Of a DNA stretch of 59,271 nucleotides, positions 8,506-17,497 are shown piece after piece. Source of the stretch: an uncultured Clostridia bacterium (GTDB lineage Bacteria; Bacillota; Clostridia; Oscillospirales; CAG-272); the NCBI GenBank assembly GCA_947625805.1, contig CANQPT010000007.1, forward strand, positions 1 to 59,271, written 5' to 3'. Numbering within the stretch: position 1 is the stretch's first letter; each line of letters begins with the position of its first letter. Both the position numbers and the translations under genes were made by a program. A model generated the notes under the pieces. The model was not told the origin of the DNA, did not search any database, and was given only the letters and a program-made list of their open reading frames with translations.

Positions 8506-9143
8506 TATTAAACAGTAAAGAAACGACCGTAATATACCGCTGCCCCCACTGCGGGCTGAGCGTGGTAAGCGTGGTGGGCATTTTCACCCTGTCCGGGGAT
8601 ATGATCCGGCTCAAATGCGACTGCGGGCACACCGCCCTTACGATCACCCGCACCAAGAATGAAAAGGTACGCATTGCCGTGCCCTGCCTTGCCTGCGGTA
8701 CGGAGCATACCTATCTGATTTCGGAAACCGCTTTTTTCGAAAAGAAGGTGCTTCACCTGTCCTGCACCTATACCGGTGTGGAGATCTGCTTTATCGGCGA
8801 CAAAAAGGACGCGCTGCAAGCTCTTGAGGAAAACGATCGGGAACTCGCGTTGATGATGCGGGAGGCAGGCATCGAGAACTTTGACGGCTTTCACGACGAG
8901 GACGCACTGCCCCTGACCGACCCGGAAACCGAAAATCTGGTGCGCTTTATGTTGGAGGAATTCAAAGCGGACGGCTGTATTCACTGTAAATGCCCGCCCG
9001 GAGGCGGAAACTACGATTTCCGCTTTCTCAACGAGGACGTGCTGGTCTTTTGTACCGAGTGCAACGCCAACACCGTCGTGCCTATGAGCGACACCGCCGC
9101 CGCTGCCGCCTTTATCGAAAGCGACGAGATTGTTTTGAAATAA
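8502..9143 (+). CDS. Cysteine-rich zinc-ribbon-like protein of unknown function
   Basis: 213 residues, soluble and acidic. Cysteine pairs suggest at least two structural zinc sites: YRCPHCG with LKCDCGH near the N-terminus, PCLACGTEH about 60 residues in, and IHCKCPPG with VFCTECNAN at the C-terminus. A helical, charged middle (LEENDRELALMMREAG) separates them. I recognise no enzyme motif. Coupled by a 4-base overlap to the membrane protein upstream, which suggests the two work as a pair, perhaps as partner subunits. Confidence 0.8.
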   Translation: MILNSKETTVIYRCPHCGLSVVSVVGIFTLSGDMIRLKCDCGHTALTITRTKNEKVRIAVPCLACGTEHTYLISETAFFEKKVLHLSCTYTGVEICFIGDKKDALQALEENDRELALMMREAGIENFDGFHDEDALPLTDPETENLVRFMLEEFKADGCIHCKCPPGGGNYDFRFLNEDVLVFCTECNANTVVPMSDTAAAAAFIESDEIVLK

Positions 9144-9147
9144 TTTT

Positions 9148-9190
9148 GTGGGGGATTTTTGAAAAAATCCCCCACGCCCCCTGAAACGTT
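9148..9190. repeat. Dispersed hairpin repeat, copy B (terminator-like)
   Basis: 13-bp perfect stem GTGGGGGATTTTT with its complement and a 2-base loop. Read on the minus strand the flank is AACGTTTCAGGGGGC, matching the family layout of a GTTT-GGG flank followed by a G-run hairpin. It lies 4 bases after the zinc-ribbon gene. Confidence 0.78.
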
Positions 9191-9193
9191 CAA

Positions 9194-9230
9194 AAGACCT
9201 GTTTTAAGGCAAAACCTTGAAACAGGTCTT
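9194..9230. terminator. Second hairpin between convergent genes
   Basis: AAGACCTGTTTTAAGG and CCTTGAAACAGGTCTT pair over 16 positions with one G-T wobble, loop CAAAA, followed by TATTT. It lies between the zinc-ribbon gene and the trkH 3' end and may terminate either transcript. The rest of the gap up to 9331 shows nothing else. Confidence 0.7.
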
Positions 9231-9331
9231 ATTTAAGACGAAAGCGACACGAAAGAGAGACTTTAGTGCGTTCTGTGACTTTGGAGGAATGCACGATACA
9301 AAACGATTGCCTGCGGACTCTGCCGCCGCTT

Positions 9332-10798
9332 TTACCGCTTTCTCCATGCAGACGGGGAGAAGAGCATAAGGATGGGGAAGATCTCCAACCTGCCCGCCAG
9401 CATATCGAAGGAAAGCAGCAGCTTGGAGAGGGCGGAGAAAGGAGCAAAGGTGCCCGCAGGCCCGACCATTCCGAGTCCCGGTCCGATGTTGTTAAGACAT
9501 GCGGCAACCGAAGTAAAGCAGGTGACCGGGTCAAAGCCGTCGAGCGCCGCTACGAACAGGACGGAAAAGATGAAAATCAGAAGATAGATGATCATAAACG
9601 AGGTCGTGCCGCGAATGATTTCATGGTCGACTTTTTTTCCGTCGCTGCGAACCGAGATGATCGAGCGGGGATGCATACTGTAACGGATCTCTCGGATGCC
9701 GTTCTTGACCAGAAGAATGACCCGTCCGACCTTGATCCCTCCGCCGGTCGAGCCGGCGCAGGCGCCTATGAACATGAGCGTGACCAGCACGGTTTTGGCA
9801 AACGTAGGCCATGCGTTGAAATCGACCGTGGAATACCCGGTGGTCGTGATGATACTGGCCACTTGGAAGAAAGAAGCACGGATCGCCTCCGGAAGAGACG
9901 TGTACATATGAACGATATTGACCGTGATGGCGGCGACAGAGGCGCCGATGATGCCGAGATACCACCAGAGTTCCTCACTGCGCAGAGCCTTTCCGATATG
10001 ACCGCAGAGAATCAGGTAATAGAGATTGAAGTTGATCCCGAATAAGACCATGAAGACGCCGATCACCCAGTCGAAATAGGCGCTTCCGTACTCTCCGATG
10101 CCGGCGTCCTTGACGCTGAAGCCTCCCGTGCCCGCTGTACCGAATGCGTGCACCAGCGAATCGTACACGCTCATACCGCCGCAGAGCAGCAGCATCACCT
10201 CGAGCGCGGTCAGCGCGATATAAAGACCGTAAAGAATGCGTGCGGTGTGGGTCAGCTTGGACACGATCTTGTCCACCTTAGGACCGGGTACTTCCGCCCG
10301 CATCAGGTACATGAGTTTGGTATTGCGCATATCCGAACGGGGCAGGATGGCGAGCACAAAGACCAGCACGCCCATACCGCCGATCCAGTGGGTAAAGCTG
10401 CGCCAGAACAAGATCCCTTTCGGGAAAGAGGAGATGATTGTTTGGGGGACCCCGCCCAAAATCGTCGCACCGGTGGTGGTAAAGCCGGATACGATCTCAA
10501 AGAAGCAGTCGATAAAGGAAAGGCCTTTTCCGCATAGGAAAAGAGGAAGCGCGCCGAACAGTGACAGGATGATCCAGGACAGTCCTACGGTCAGAAAGCC
10601 CTCGCGGGCGGAAAAATCCCGCTTTTGCGGCGAACGCAGGGTCAAGAGCGTCCCTGCCAGTGCCAGCAGTACAATCGGAATAAGAAAGGGGATCAGATCT
10701 TCCCGACAGATCGCAGCGCACAGCGCGGGGAACAGCATAAGGATTGCCTCCAGGCGCATGATCTGCCCGATCAGATAGAGCATCATTTTACCGTTCAT
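9332..10798 (-). CDS. trkH: TrkH/KtrB-type potassium uptake channel subunit
   Basis: 488-residue membrane protein with the four pore-loop filter motifs of the Trk/Ktr family: SGFTTTGAT, GTAGTGGFS, ITTTGYSTVD and CLNNIGPGLG, each near a glycine that lines the K+ filter. It forms the potassium channel of a Trk/Ktr system and is gated by the RCK subunit encoded seven bases upstream. Length fits TrkH. Expected in the cytoplasmic membrane. Confidence 0.94.
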   Translation of the reverse strand: MNGKMMLYLIGQIMRLEAILMLFPALCAAICREDLIPFLIPIVLLALAGTLLTLRSPQKRDFSAREGFLTVGLSWIILSLFGALPLFLCGKGLSFIDCFFEIVSGFTTTGATILGGVPQTIISSFPKGILFWRSFTHWIGGMGVLVFVLAILPRSDMRNTKLMYLMRAEVPGPKVDKIVSKLTHTARILYGLYIALTALEVMLLLCGGMSVYDSLVHAFGTAGTGGFSVKDAGIGEYGSAYFDWVIGVFMVLFGINFNLYYLILCGHIGKALRSEELWWYLGIIGASVAAITVNIVHMYTSLPEAIRASFFQVASIITTTGYSTVDFNAWPTFAKTVLVTLMFIGACAGSTGGGIKVGRVILLVKNGIREIRYSMHPRSIISVRSDGKKVDHEIIRGTTSFMIIYLLIFIFSVLFVAALDGFDPVTCFTSVAACLNNIGPGLGMVGPAGTFAPFSALSKLLLSFDMLAGRLEIFPILMLFSPSAWRKR

Positions 10799-10805
10799 GA
10801 CAGCC

Positions 10806-12164
10806 TCACGCTAATACGTCGTCCAGATCGTGAATGCCCTCGTTGGTGGTGACGATGATCACCCGATCGCTCGGGCGGATATCGGTTGCACCGTCGGGGT
10901 GGATCAGATCGTTTTTGCGAATGATCCCGGCGATGATCAGATTCTTTTTCAGGGTAAGATCCTTTAACGGGATTCCCGTTCCTACAAATGCCTCCGTGAC
11001 CGTAAACTCAGCCACCTCGGCCTTGTTGTCCACGATTTTGTATAAGACGTTCAGATTGCTGCCGACCGCGTTTTCAGTGGCGCGGATATAGGTGAGAATA
11101 TGCGCCGCGGTCGCATTGACCGGGGAGATGATGCTTCCCTCGTAGCCCAGTTTGGGCATCAACTCAAGGAAAGACATTCGGTTGATTTTTGTAATGGTCT
11201 TGTCCACTTTGCGGGTGGCGGCGAACAGGGAGACGAGAATGTTTTCCTCGTCGTTGTCGGTCAGCGCTACGCAGGCGTCGGTACCGTCCACGCCCTCCTC
11301 GGTCAACAGTTCGCTGTCGGTGCCGTCCCCGCAGATGATCGCGGATTTGGAAAGTTCACCCGACAGGTACTCGCACCGCTCGCGGGAAAGTTCGATGATC
11401 TTGACCGAAATTCCAAGACGTGTGAGCCGCCTTGCCAAATAATAACTGATATTTCCGCCGCCGATCAGCATGACTGACTTGATTTTTTTGTTTTGCAGGT
11501 GCAGGGTACGGAAAAGGCTGAGCATTTGGTCGTGGGCGGCGGTGATGTGAATGTTGTCCCCGCTCTCGATCACAAAGTCGCCGCTGGGAATGATGACTTG
11601 GTCCCCCCGTTGGACCGCACAGACGATGATATTGTGCCCGGGCTTGCCCCGCAGCTCGGATAAGCGCATACCGGCAAGCGGATTGTCCTTACCGATCTTT
11701 AACTCTACCAATTCCATCTGCCGTTTGGAGAAATGCTGTACCTTGAGGGCGGCGGGGAAGCGCACAATCCGTTCGATCTCGAATGCCGCCTCCAGTTCGG
11801 GATTGACGATCATACCGATGCCGAGGTTTTGCATCATGAAATCCGCCTGCATATAGTATTCCGGATTGCGCACACGCGCTACCGTATGCCTGGCGCCCAG
11901 AGCGCGCGCCACCGTACAACTCATGATATTGATCTCGTCCGTGGTTGCCACAGAGATGAAAAAGTCGCACCTCGGTACGTCCGCGTCTTTCTGCACCGAG
12001 ATATTGGCTCCGTTGCCGACAATGCCCAGAACGTCGTACCGGTTGACCGCCTCGTCTACCAGCGGGGCGCTTCGGTCGATCAGTGTGATGTCGTGACCTT
12101 CTCTGGACAACAGTTCGGTCAGCGCACCGCCGACCTTTCCGATCCCGGAAATTACGATTTTCAT
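10806..12164 (-). CDS. trkA: TrkA potassium uptake regulatory subunit
   Basis: 452 residues, double-RCK TrkA architecture: Rossmann N-domain 1 (MKIVISGIGKVGGAL), RCK_C, Rossmann domain 2 (SVMLIGGGNISYYLA at about 228-242) and a second RCK_C. Binds NAD(H)/ATP and gates TrkH from the cytoplasmic side. AGAGGT lies before the ATG. Together with trkH it makes a two-gene minus-strand unit downstream of clpX. Confidence 0.95.
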   Translation of the reverse strand: MKIVISGIGKVGGALTELLSREGHDITLIDRSAPLVDEAVNRYDVLGIVGNGANISVQKDADVPRCDFFISVATTDEINIMSCTVARALGARHTVARVRNPEYYMQADFMMQNLGIGMIVNPELEAAFEIERIVRFPAALKVQHFSKRQMELVELKIGKDNPLAGMRLSELRGKPGHNIIVCAVQRGDQVIIPSGDFVIESGDNIHITAAHDQMLSLFRTLHLQNKKIKSVMLIGGGNISYYLARRLTRLGISVKIIELSRERCEYLSGELSKSAIICGDGTDSELLTEEGVDGTDACVALTDNDEENILVSLFAATRKVDKTITKINRMSFLELMPKLGYEGSIISPVNATAAHILTYIRATENAVGSNLNVLYKIVDNKAEVAEFTVTEAFVGTGIPLKDLTLKKNLIIAGIIRKNDLIHPDGATDIRPSDRVIIVTTNEGIHDLDDVLA

Positions 12165-12212
12165 GATTACCTCTATGTAATGAAATTGAATTAAAAGCGT
12201 TTGAAGGCAAGC

Positions 12213-12243
12213 GGCCCGAATGCCGCGTTGCGGTATTCGGGCG
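12213..12243 (-). terminator. Hairpin after clpX
   Basis: GCCCGAATACCGC and GCGGCATTCGGGC pair with one mismatch around a short AAC loop. No long U-tract follows on the minus strand, so termination may be partial and trkA may be read through from clpX. Confidence 0.6.
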
Positions 12244-12251
12244 GATGGCGG

Positions 12252-13499
12252 CTATTTGCAGATAGGGGAGGACTTGCCCTCTACGGCGTCCGCGGTCACG
12301 GTGATCGAGGTCACGCCTTTTTTTGAGGGAAGTTCATACATGGTTTCCTGCATGATCTCTTCCATGATCGCGCGCAGTCCGCGCGCTCCCGTTCCACGCT
12401 CGATGGCAAGATCGGCGATCTTGGCCAGCGCTCCGTCGTCAAAGGACAACTTGGCGCCGTCCATGCCGACCAGTGCGGTGTATTGCTTGAGAATGGAATT
12501 TTTCGGTTCGCTTAAAATGCGGATGAGTGCGTCCCGGTCGAGCGCGTCCAGTGATACGATCACGGGAAGCCGTCCGACCAGTTCGGGGATCAGTCCGAAT
12601 TTCACGATATCGTGTGCGGTGACGTCGGCATAAGCGCTTTTCTCCCGCTTTTGAGCACGGTCGAGAATTTCGCTTTCAAAGCCAATGGTCTGTCCGCCCT
12701 TGCGCTTGGTGATGATCTGATCGAGGGTGTCAAAGGCACCGCCGCAGATAAAGAGAATATTCTCGGTGTTGATCTGAATAAACTCCTGATTCGGGTGCTT
12801 GCGCCCGCCCTGAGGCGGCACGTTGGAAACCGTTCCCTCGAGGATTTTGAGCAGCGCCTGCTGTACGCCCTCGCCGGAAACGTCCCGGGTGATCGAACGG
12901 TTTTCGCTGCGGCGGGAGATCTTGTCGATTTCGTCGATATAGATAATCCCGTTTTCGGCTTTTTCAATGTCGTAGTCGGCGGCTTGGATCAGGCGAAGAA
13001 GAATGTTTTCCACATCCTCGCCCACATAGCCCGCCTCGGTCAGCGTGGTCGCGTCCGCGATGGCGAACGGAACCCGCAGGGTCTTTGCAAGGGTCTGTGC
13101 CAGATAGGTCTTGCCCACACCGGTCGGCCCTAACAGAAGGACGTTGCTCTTCTGGATCTCGACCCCGTCGTCCGCTGCGCCCGAAAGCACACGCTTATAG
13201 TGGTTGTAGACCGCCACCGACAGCGCCTTTTTGGCAGCGTCCTGCCCGATGACGTATTCGTCTAACTTTTCTTTGATCTGCTTGGGCTTGGGCAGGGTTT
13301 CTAAACTTAAGGACGCCTCTGCCGTGTCCCGATGCTTTGCGGCGTGGGTTTCCTCATAGATTAACTCGTTGCACGCATCGATACACCCGTCGCAGATGCA
13401 GGCGCCCGTGGGGGAGGGGATCAGAAAGAGTACCTGATCTTCCCGCCTGCCGCAAAAGGAACAGCGAGGTCCGTTACCGTCCTGCTTGTTTTCTGCCAT
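12252..13499 (-). CDS. clpX: ATP-dependent Clp protease ATP-binding subunit ClpX
   Basis: 415 residues. N-terminal zinc-binding domain with Cys13, Cys16, Cys36 and Cys39 (CSFCG ... CDGC), then the AAA+ module: Walker [13 protein letters not shown], pore loop GYVGEDVE, Walker [11 protein letters not shown] and sensor/arginine region [14 protein letters not shown]. Unfolds tagged substrates and feeds them to ClpP. Two bases separate it from clpP upstream. Confidence 0.98.
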   Translation of the reverse strand: MAENKQDGNGPRCSFCGRREDQVLFLIPSPTGACICDGCIDACNELIYEETHAAKHRDTAEASLSLETLPKPKQIKEKLDEYVIGQDAAKKALSVAVYNHYKRVLSGAADDGVEIQKSNVLLLGPTGVGKTYLAQTLAKTLRVPFAIADATTLTEAGYVGEDVENILLRLIQAADYDIEKAENGIIYIDEIDKISRRSENRSITRDVSGEGVQQALLKILEGTVSNVPPQGGRKHPNQEFIQINTENILFICGGAFDTLDQIITKRKGGQTIGFESEILDRAQKREKSAYADVTAHDIVKFGLIPELVGRLPVIVSLDALDRDALIRILSEPKNSILKQYTALVGMDGAKLSFDDGALAKIADLAIERGTGARGLRAIMEEIMQETMYELPSKKGVTSITVTADAVEGKSSPICK

Positions 13500-13501
13500 G
13501 T

Positions 13502-14086
13502 TTATGCTCTCTTTTCAAATACTTTGTCAATCAGACCGTACTCGCAGGCCTCTTTCGCGCTCATAAAGTTGTCGCGCTCGGTGTCTGCGATGATCTGCTC
13601 GAGCGGATTACCGGTATTTTTGGCAAGGATCCGATTGAGATTGTCCTTGATGCGCAGAATGTTCTCGGCGTGGATCTTGATATCGGTAGCCTGACCCTGA
13701 TAGCCGCCCAGCGGCTGGTGGATCATGATCTCGCTGTTGGGCAGGGCGATGCGCTTGCCGGGCGTTCCGCTGGACAGCAGAAACGCGCCCATGCTGGCCG
13801 CCATGCCGATACAGATGGTGGAGACATCACACTTGATGTAGTTCATCGTGTCATAAATTGCCATCCCGGCGGTTACCGATCCTCCGGGGGAATTTATGTA
13901 TAAGGAAATGTCCTTATCCGGATCCTGTGCTTCCAAAAACAGCATTTGCGCGACGACCAAAGACGCGGTTACGTCGTTGACCTCGTCGGAGAGGAAGATA
14001 ATGCGGTCGTTCAGCAGTCGGGAATAAATATCGTATGCCCGTTCGCCGTGATTGGTCTGTTCAATGACTGTCGGTACTAATGCCAT
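13502..14086 (-). CDS. clpP: ATP-dependent Clp protease proteolytic subunit ClpP
   Basis: 194 residues with the serine-protease triad Ser98 (GMAASM), His123 (MIHQPLGG) and Asp172 (ERDNFM), and the SPGGSVTAG glycine-rich strand. The N-terminus [19 protein letters not shown] is close to mature ClpP, so any propeptide is very short. Forms the tetradecameric chamber with ClpX. Sits three bases after tig and two before clpX: a classical tig-clpP-clpX order. Confidence 0.98.
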   Translation of the reverse strand: MALVPTVIEQTNHGERAYDIYSRLLNDRIIFLSDEVNDVTASLVVAQMLFLEAQDPDKDISLYINSPGGSVTAGMAIYDTMNYIKCDVSTICIGMAASMGAFLLSSGTPGKRIALPNSEIMIHQPLGGYQGQATDIKIHAENILRIKDNLNRILAKNTGNPLEQIIADTERDNFMSAKEACEYGLIDKVFEKRA

Positions 14087-14089
14087 GAA

Positions 14090-15553
14090 TTATTCAGCTT
14101 CTTTCTTTGTGGTAGTTTTTTTGGTTGTTTTTGCTGCGGTCGTTTTGGTTGTAGTCGTGGTCTTTTTGACCGTCGTTTTCTTTGCGGTACCCGCCGTCTT
14201 TTCTTCCGCCGCGGTCTTCTTTGCGGCCGTCTTCTTTGCCGGGCTCTTTTTGGTGGTAGCCCCGGCCTCTTTCTCGGTCACGATTTTGGCCTCTGCCTTG
14301 ACCAGCTGCACCGCCTTTTCCACGGCCACGTCCTTGGCGACAGATGCGGAATCGATCAGCCCTTTGACCTGATCCAACGTTACGCCCTGATATGCGTCGG
14401 CGATCTTCTGATACTCGGCATTCACCTCATCCTCGGTCGCCTCGATCTTCTCCATGGCGACGATGGCCTCGAGTGCAAGACGGGTCTTGACCTGACGCTC
14501 TGCCATGGGGCGGAATTGCTCGCGCATACCGTCAAGGGTCATGCCTGTGTATTTGAGATAGGTGGCCAAATCCATGCCCTGGCTCTTGAGCCGATTGTCA
14601 TAATCCCGTAAGAAGTTCTCGGCCTCCTCGTCGATCATGACAGGCGGGATCTCTGCCTCCAAACGCTCGATCAGCGCGTCCATGATCTGCTCATCCACCG
14701 CGCGGTCCGCGTCCTTTTCAGCGGACGCTTCCAGTTTCGCCCGAACATCCGCTTTATATTCATCCAGCGTGTCAAATTCCGAAACGTCTTTTGCAAACTC
14801 GTCGTCCAGTTCCGGCTTCTCTGTGTACTGAATGCTATGGAGCAGACAGCGGAAGACTGCGGCCTTGCCTGCCAACTCTTTTGCGTGGTACTCTTCCGGG
14901 AAAGTGACGTTTACGTCAAAACTGTCACCGATCGAGTGACCTGCGATCTGCTCTTCAAAGCCGGGGATAAACTGACCCGAGCCGAGTTCCAAGTCAAAGT
15001 GCTCGCTCTTGCCGCCCTCGAACGGGACGCCGTCCACCGAGCCGTCAAAATCAAAGTTGACATTGTCGCCCATCTGTGCCGGGCGGTCGGTGACGTCGAT
15101 GCGTCTGGAATTGCGGTCGCGTACTCGCTCGATTTCGGCGTTCACCTGATCGTCGGTAACGGCGGAAACTTTCTTTGTCACCTCGATGCCCTTATAATCT
15201 TTGACGGATGCTTCCGGACGGACGTATACCGTCGCTTTCATAATGACAGAGCCGTCGATGGAAACAATATCAAATTCCGGGCGGCCGACCGTGTCAAGGC
15301 CTGCCTCCTTGATCGCTTGATCGTATGCTTCGGGAAGGAGCTGGTTGATCGCATCTTCGTAGAACACGCCCTTGCCGTACATTTTCTCGATAATATGCCG
15401 GGGCGCTTTGCCCTTTCTGAAGCCGGGCACGGTCATTTTTGCGGCGTTCTTGCGGAACACCTTTGTAACTGCTTCCTCGAACACGTCAGCCGCGATCTCA
15501 AACTCAACCTCTCTGACGTTGGTTTCGGGAGTGGTTACGTTTTTCAAACTCAT
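14090..15553 (-). CDS. tig: Trigger factor (ribosome-associated chaperone / PPIase) with a Lys/Thr/Ala-rich tail
   Basis: 487 residues. Ribosome-binding domain with the signature GFRKGKAPRH, FKBP-type PPIase domain (about 150-240, including the GDNVNFDF and PGFEEQIAGHS segments) and the helical C-domain. The last 60-65 residues are low complexity, rich in Lys, Thr and Ala (AAKKTAAEEKTAG, then KKTTTKK), unlike usual trigger factors of about 430 residues. Start at 15553 (MSLKNVTTPE) fits GGAGGAC about seven bases upstream; an in-frame ATG five codons earlier lacks one. First gene of tig-clpP-clpX. Confidence 0.95.
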   Translation of the reverse strand: MSLKNVTTPETNVREVEFEIAADVFEEAVTKVFRKNAAKMTVPGFRKGKAPRHIIEKMYGKGVFYEDAINQLLPEAYDQAIKEAGLDTVGRPEFDIVSIDGSVIMKATVYVRPEASVKDYKGIEVTKKVSAVTDDQVNAEIERVRDRNSRRIDVTDRPAQMGDNVNFDFDGSVDGVPFEGGKSEHFDLELGSGQFIPGFEEQIAGHSIGDSFDVNVTFPEEYHAKELAGKAAVFRCLLHSIQYTEKPELDDEFAKDVSEFDTLDEYKADVRAKLEASAEKDADRAVDEQIMDALIERLEAEIPPVMIDEEAENFLRDYDNRLKSQGMDLATYLKYTGMTLDGMREQFRPMAERQVKTRLALEAIVAMEKIEATEDEVNAEYQKIADAYQGVTLDQVKGLIDSASVAKDVAVEKAVQLVKAEAKIVTEKEAGATTKKSPAKKTAAKKTAAEEKTAGTAKKTTVKKTTTTTKTTAAKTTKKTTTKKEAE

Positions 15554-15591
15554 TTCACAGTCCTCCAAGTTTCTGTTAACCTAACTATATT

Positions 15592-15620
15592 ATTTTACTT
15601 GCTTTGGAAGATAAAGTCAA
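15592..15620 (-). promoter_or_regulatory. tig-clpP-clpX promoter
   Basis: Minus strand: TTGACT (15620-15615), 17-base spacer, TAAAAT (15597-15592). Confidence 0.72.
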
Positions 15621-15653
15621 GAGAAAACAAGAAAAAACTGCTAAAAAGCATAG

Positions 15654-15717
15654 CTCTTTTCCATAGGCAATACAATCGGGGGTGCGTTGTACCCTGATTG
15701 TATTGCCTATGGAAGAG
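15654..15717. repeat. Long imperfect inverted repeat between tig and the DUF5662 gene
   Basis: Left arm CTCTTTTCCATAGGCAATAC continues to ACAATCGGGG; the right arm is its complement with a one-base change and a 2-base gap. About 26 base pairs, loop of some 10 bases. It lies upstream of both divergent genes, beyond the tig promoter. Could be a small palindromic repeat (MITE/REP-like) or a regulatory hairpin; no ORF inside. Confidence 0.7.
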
Positions 15718-15843
15718 AAAAACGCAACTTTTCTCTTGGCAAGGGGTGATTTTTGTGTTATACTGGATCATGCGGAGGTACGGATACGGCGATCGGTTTT
15801 CATACGATTTCCTCGTTCTGCGGGACGCTGGAAAAATCTGCTT

Positions 15844-15872
15844 TTGCAAAATAAAGCCCGATGTGGTATAAT
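15844..15872 (+). promoter_or_regulatory. Promoter of the DUF5662 - sortase unit
   Basis: TTGCAA (15844-15849), 17-base spacer, TATAAT (15867-15872). Predicted start near 15879 leaves a leader of about ten bases before the ATG at 15889, with only a weak GAAAG. Confidence 0.72.
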
Positions 15873-15888
15873 GGAAAGCGAAAGAACC

Positions 15889-16428
15889 ATGAATAAATTT
15901 TTCGGACATTTTCTTACCATAACCCGTCACCGGCACACGGTCATTCGCCATTGTGCCCGGGCGGGCATTCTGTGGCAGGGACTGCGGCACGACCTGTCCA
16001 AGTATTCACCCACCGAGTTTTTCCGCGGCGTGCACTATTATACCGGAAACCGCTCGCCCAACGAGGGAGAACGGGCGGAATACGGCTATTCGCTCGCATG
16101 GCTGCACCACAAGGGAAGAAACCGGCACCATTTTGAGTATTGGGTGGATTACAATCCGCATGAAAAACGCACCTGCCCGGTCAAAATGCCGCTTCGCTAT
16201 GTGGTGGAGATGTTCTGCGACCGGGTGGCGGCAAGCAAGACCTATCAGGGCAAGGCCTATAACGACCGGCATCCTCTGGAATATTTTGCACGGGGCGAGG
16301 CGACCCGTACCATTCATCCCGAAACCTCGGATTTCTTGGAACAGTTGCTTGGTATGCTCGCCGAGAAGGGAGAGGACGCGACCTTTGCCTATATCCGCGC
16401 CTATATGAAATCGCATAAGGATTATTGA
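15889..16428 (+). CDS. DUF5662 family protein
   Basis: 179 residues. Conserved block: GLRHDLSKYSPTEF, then GYSLAWLHHKGRNRHHFEYW, then YVVEMFCDRVAASK. The clustered His and Asp residues (RHDLSK, HHKGRNRHH, ECD-type) look like a metal site related to HD-type phosphohydrolases, which is inference. An upstream ATG at 15871 would lie before the predicted transcription start, so I take 15889. Ten bases separate it from the sortase gene, suggesting co-transcription. Confidence 0.85.
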   Translation: MNKFFGHFLTITRHRHTVIRHCARAGILWQGLRHDLSKYSPTEFFRGVHYYTGNRSPNEGERAEYGYSLAWLHHKGRNRHHFEYWVDYNPHEKRTCPVKMPLRYVVEMFCDRVAASKTYQGKAYNDRHPLEYFARGEATRTIHPETSDFLEQLLGMLAEKGEDATFAYIRAYMKSHKDY

Positions 16429-16438
16429 GGGGGAAAAC

Positions 16439-17416
16439 ATGGATCGCAGTGAATTTATTACCGACACGACCGACCCGCGCTCGGCTTTTGAGCGCTCGCT
16501 TGACGAGTTGTGTGCAAACGATATCGCCGCACCCGGAGAAAAACAGCCGCTCCGGGCGGGACAGATCGCCTTTCAGATCTTTCGCTGGGGACTGCTCTTT
16601 CTGTTTGCCGGCATCTCGGCCGTTTGTATCGGATCCATTCTTTCCGAAAGCGCGTCCTATTTTCGGGCGGACAATTTGTATTCCGATCTTGCCGAACAGT
16701 TTGAAAGCGACGAGTTTGCCGCAGGCGTGCAGAGCGAGATCCCCGCGCTTCCCATAGGGACGGCGGGCGCCGTTATCCCGACCTTTGAACAGCGCCTGTC
16801 GGGCGATTTGCCCGAACAGCCGGAAACTGCCACGGGAGGGGCTGTCGCCCGCGCTAAGGTCGCCCATCTGAAGGAACTCAATCCGGACGCGGTGGGCTGG
16901 CTGATCGTGGACGGGGTGGGCATTTCTCTGCCGGTGGTGCAGGGCGAGGACAACGAGCACTATCTGAATTATGCTTTTGACGGCACTGAGAACTGGGCGG
17001 GATCGCTGTTCTTCGATTATACCAATTCGCCTACGGTTACCGAAAATACCAACCTGGTGGTATACGGGCACAACTTAGAGGGCGGGCAGATGTTCAGCAA
17101 TCTGACCAAGTTTTTGGAGGAAGATTTCTTCTATGCCAACCGATACATCACCCTGTATTCGGACGAGGGCATTTTCACCTATGAGATTTTTGCGGTCTTT
17201 AAGGCCAGCACTACCGACAATTACTATCACACACATTTTTCTGACGAGCGGGAGTTTTGTGATTTCATGTACGATATGAAATACGACTCGATCTTTCCGG
17301 TGGAAGGTGTGGAGTTTACCGAGCAGGATCGCATGATCACCCTTTCTACCTGTACCAATGAAAACAAGCATGAACGTTACGTGGTGCAGGGGAAATTGAT
17401 CGGGCACGAGGAATAA
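16439..17416 (+). CDS. srtB: Class B sortase
   Basis: 325 residues. Unusually long cytoplasmic N-terminus (about 50 residues), one membrane helix (about 51-70), an extracytoplasmic linker, then the sortase B barrel from about 140. Catalytic residues His211 (VVYGHNL), Cys305 (LSTCTN) and Arg313 (HERYVVQG). Type II membrane transpeptidase that anchors sorting-signal proteins to peptidoglycan. The ribosome-binding site GAGGGGGAA precedes the ATG. No candidate substrate lies beside it; the only SPxTG protein in the window is 37 kb away and has its own sortase. Confidence 0.93.
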   Translation: MDRSEFITDTTDPRSAFERSLDELCANDIAAPGEKQPLRAGQIAFQIFRWGLLFLFAGISAVCIGSILSESASYFRADNLYSDLAEQFESDEFAAGVQSEIPALPIGTAGAVIPTFEQRLSGDLPEQPETATGGAVARAKVAHLKELNPDAVGWLIVDGVGISLPVVQGEDNEHYLNYAFDGTENWAGSLFFDYTNSPTVTENTNLVVYGHNLEGGQMFSNLTKFLEEDFFYANRYITLYSDEGIFTYEIFAVFKASTTDNYYHTHFSDEREFCDFMYDMKYDSIFPVEGVEFTEQDRMITLSTCTNENKHERYVVQGKLIGHEE

Positions 17417-17445
17417 GAGAGGTTCTCTTTTCCGATCGGATCCGC

Positions 17446-17451
17446 TATAAT
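17446..17451 (+). promoter_or_regulatory. -10 element before the YbjQ gene
   Basis: A perfect TATAAT, but the matching -35 position (TTCTCT, 17-base spacer) is poor. The start would be near 17458, 40 bases before the ATG. Confidence 0.45.
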
Positions 17452-17497
17452 GAAGTAGGTCCGCAAGGACAAATCATAATTTGTGGAGGAACGAAAC

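Noticed and set aside
14100-14260. Repeat array in the tig 3' end as a mobile element
   Set aside because: It is coding low-complexity sequence for the Lys/Thr/Ala-rich tail, in frame with tig.
15682-15888. Longer N-terminus for the DUF5662 protein
   Set aside because: It would begin upstream of the predicted promoter and lies partly in the long inverted repeat.
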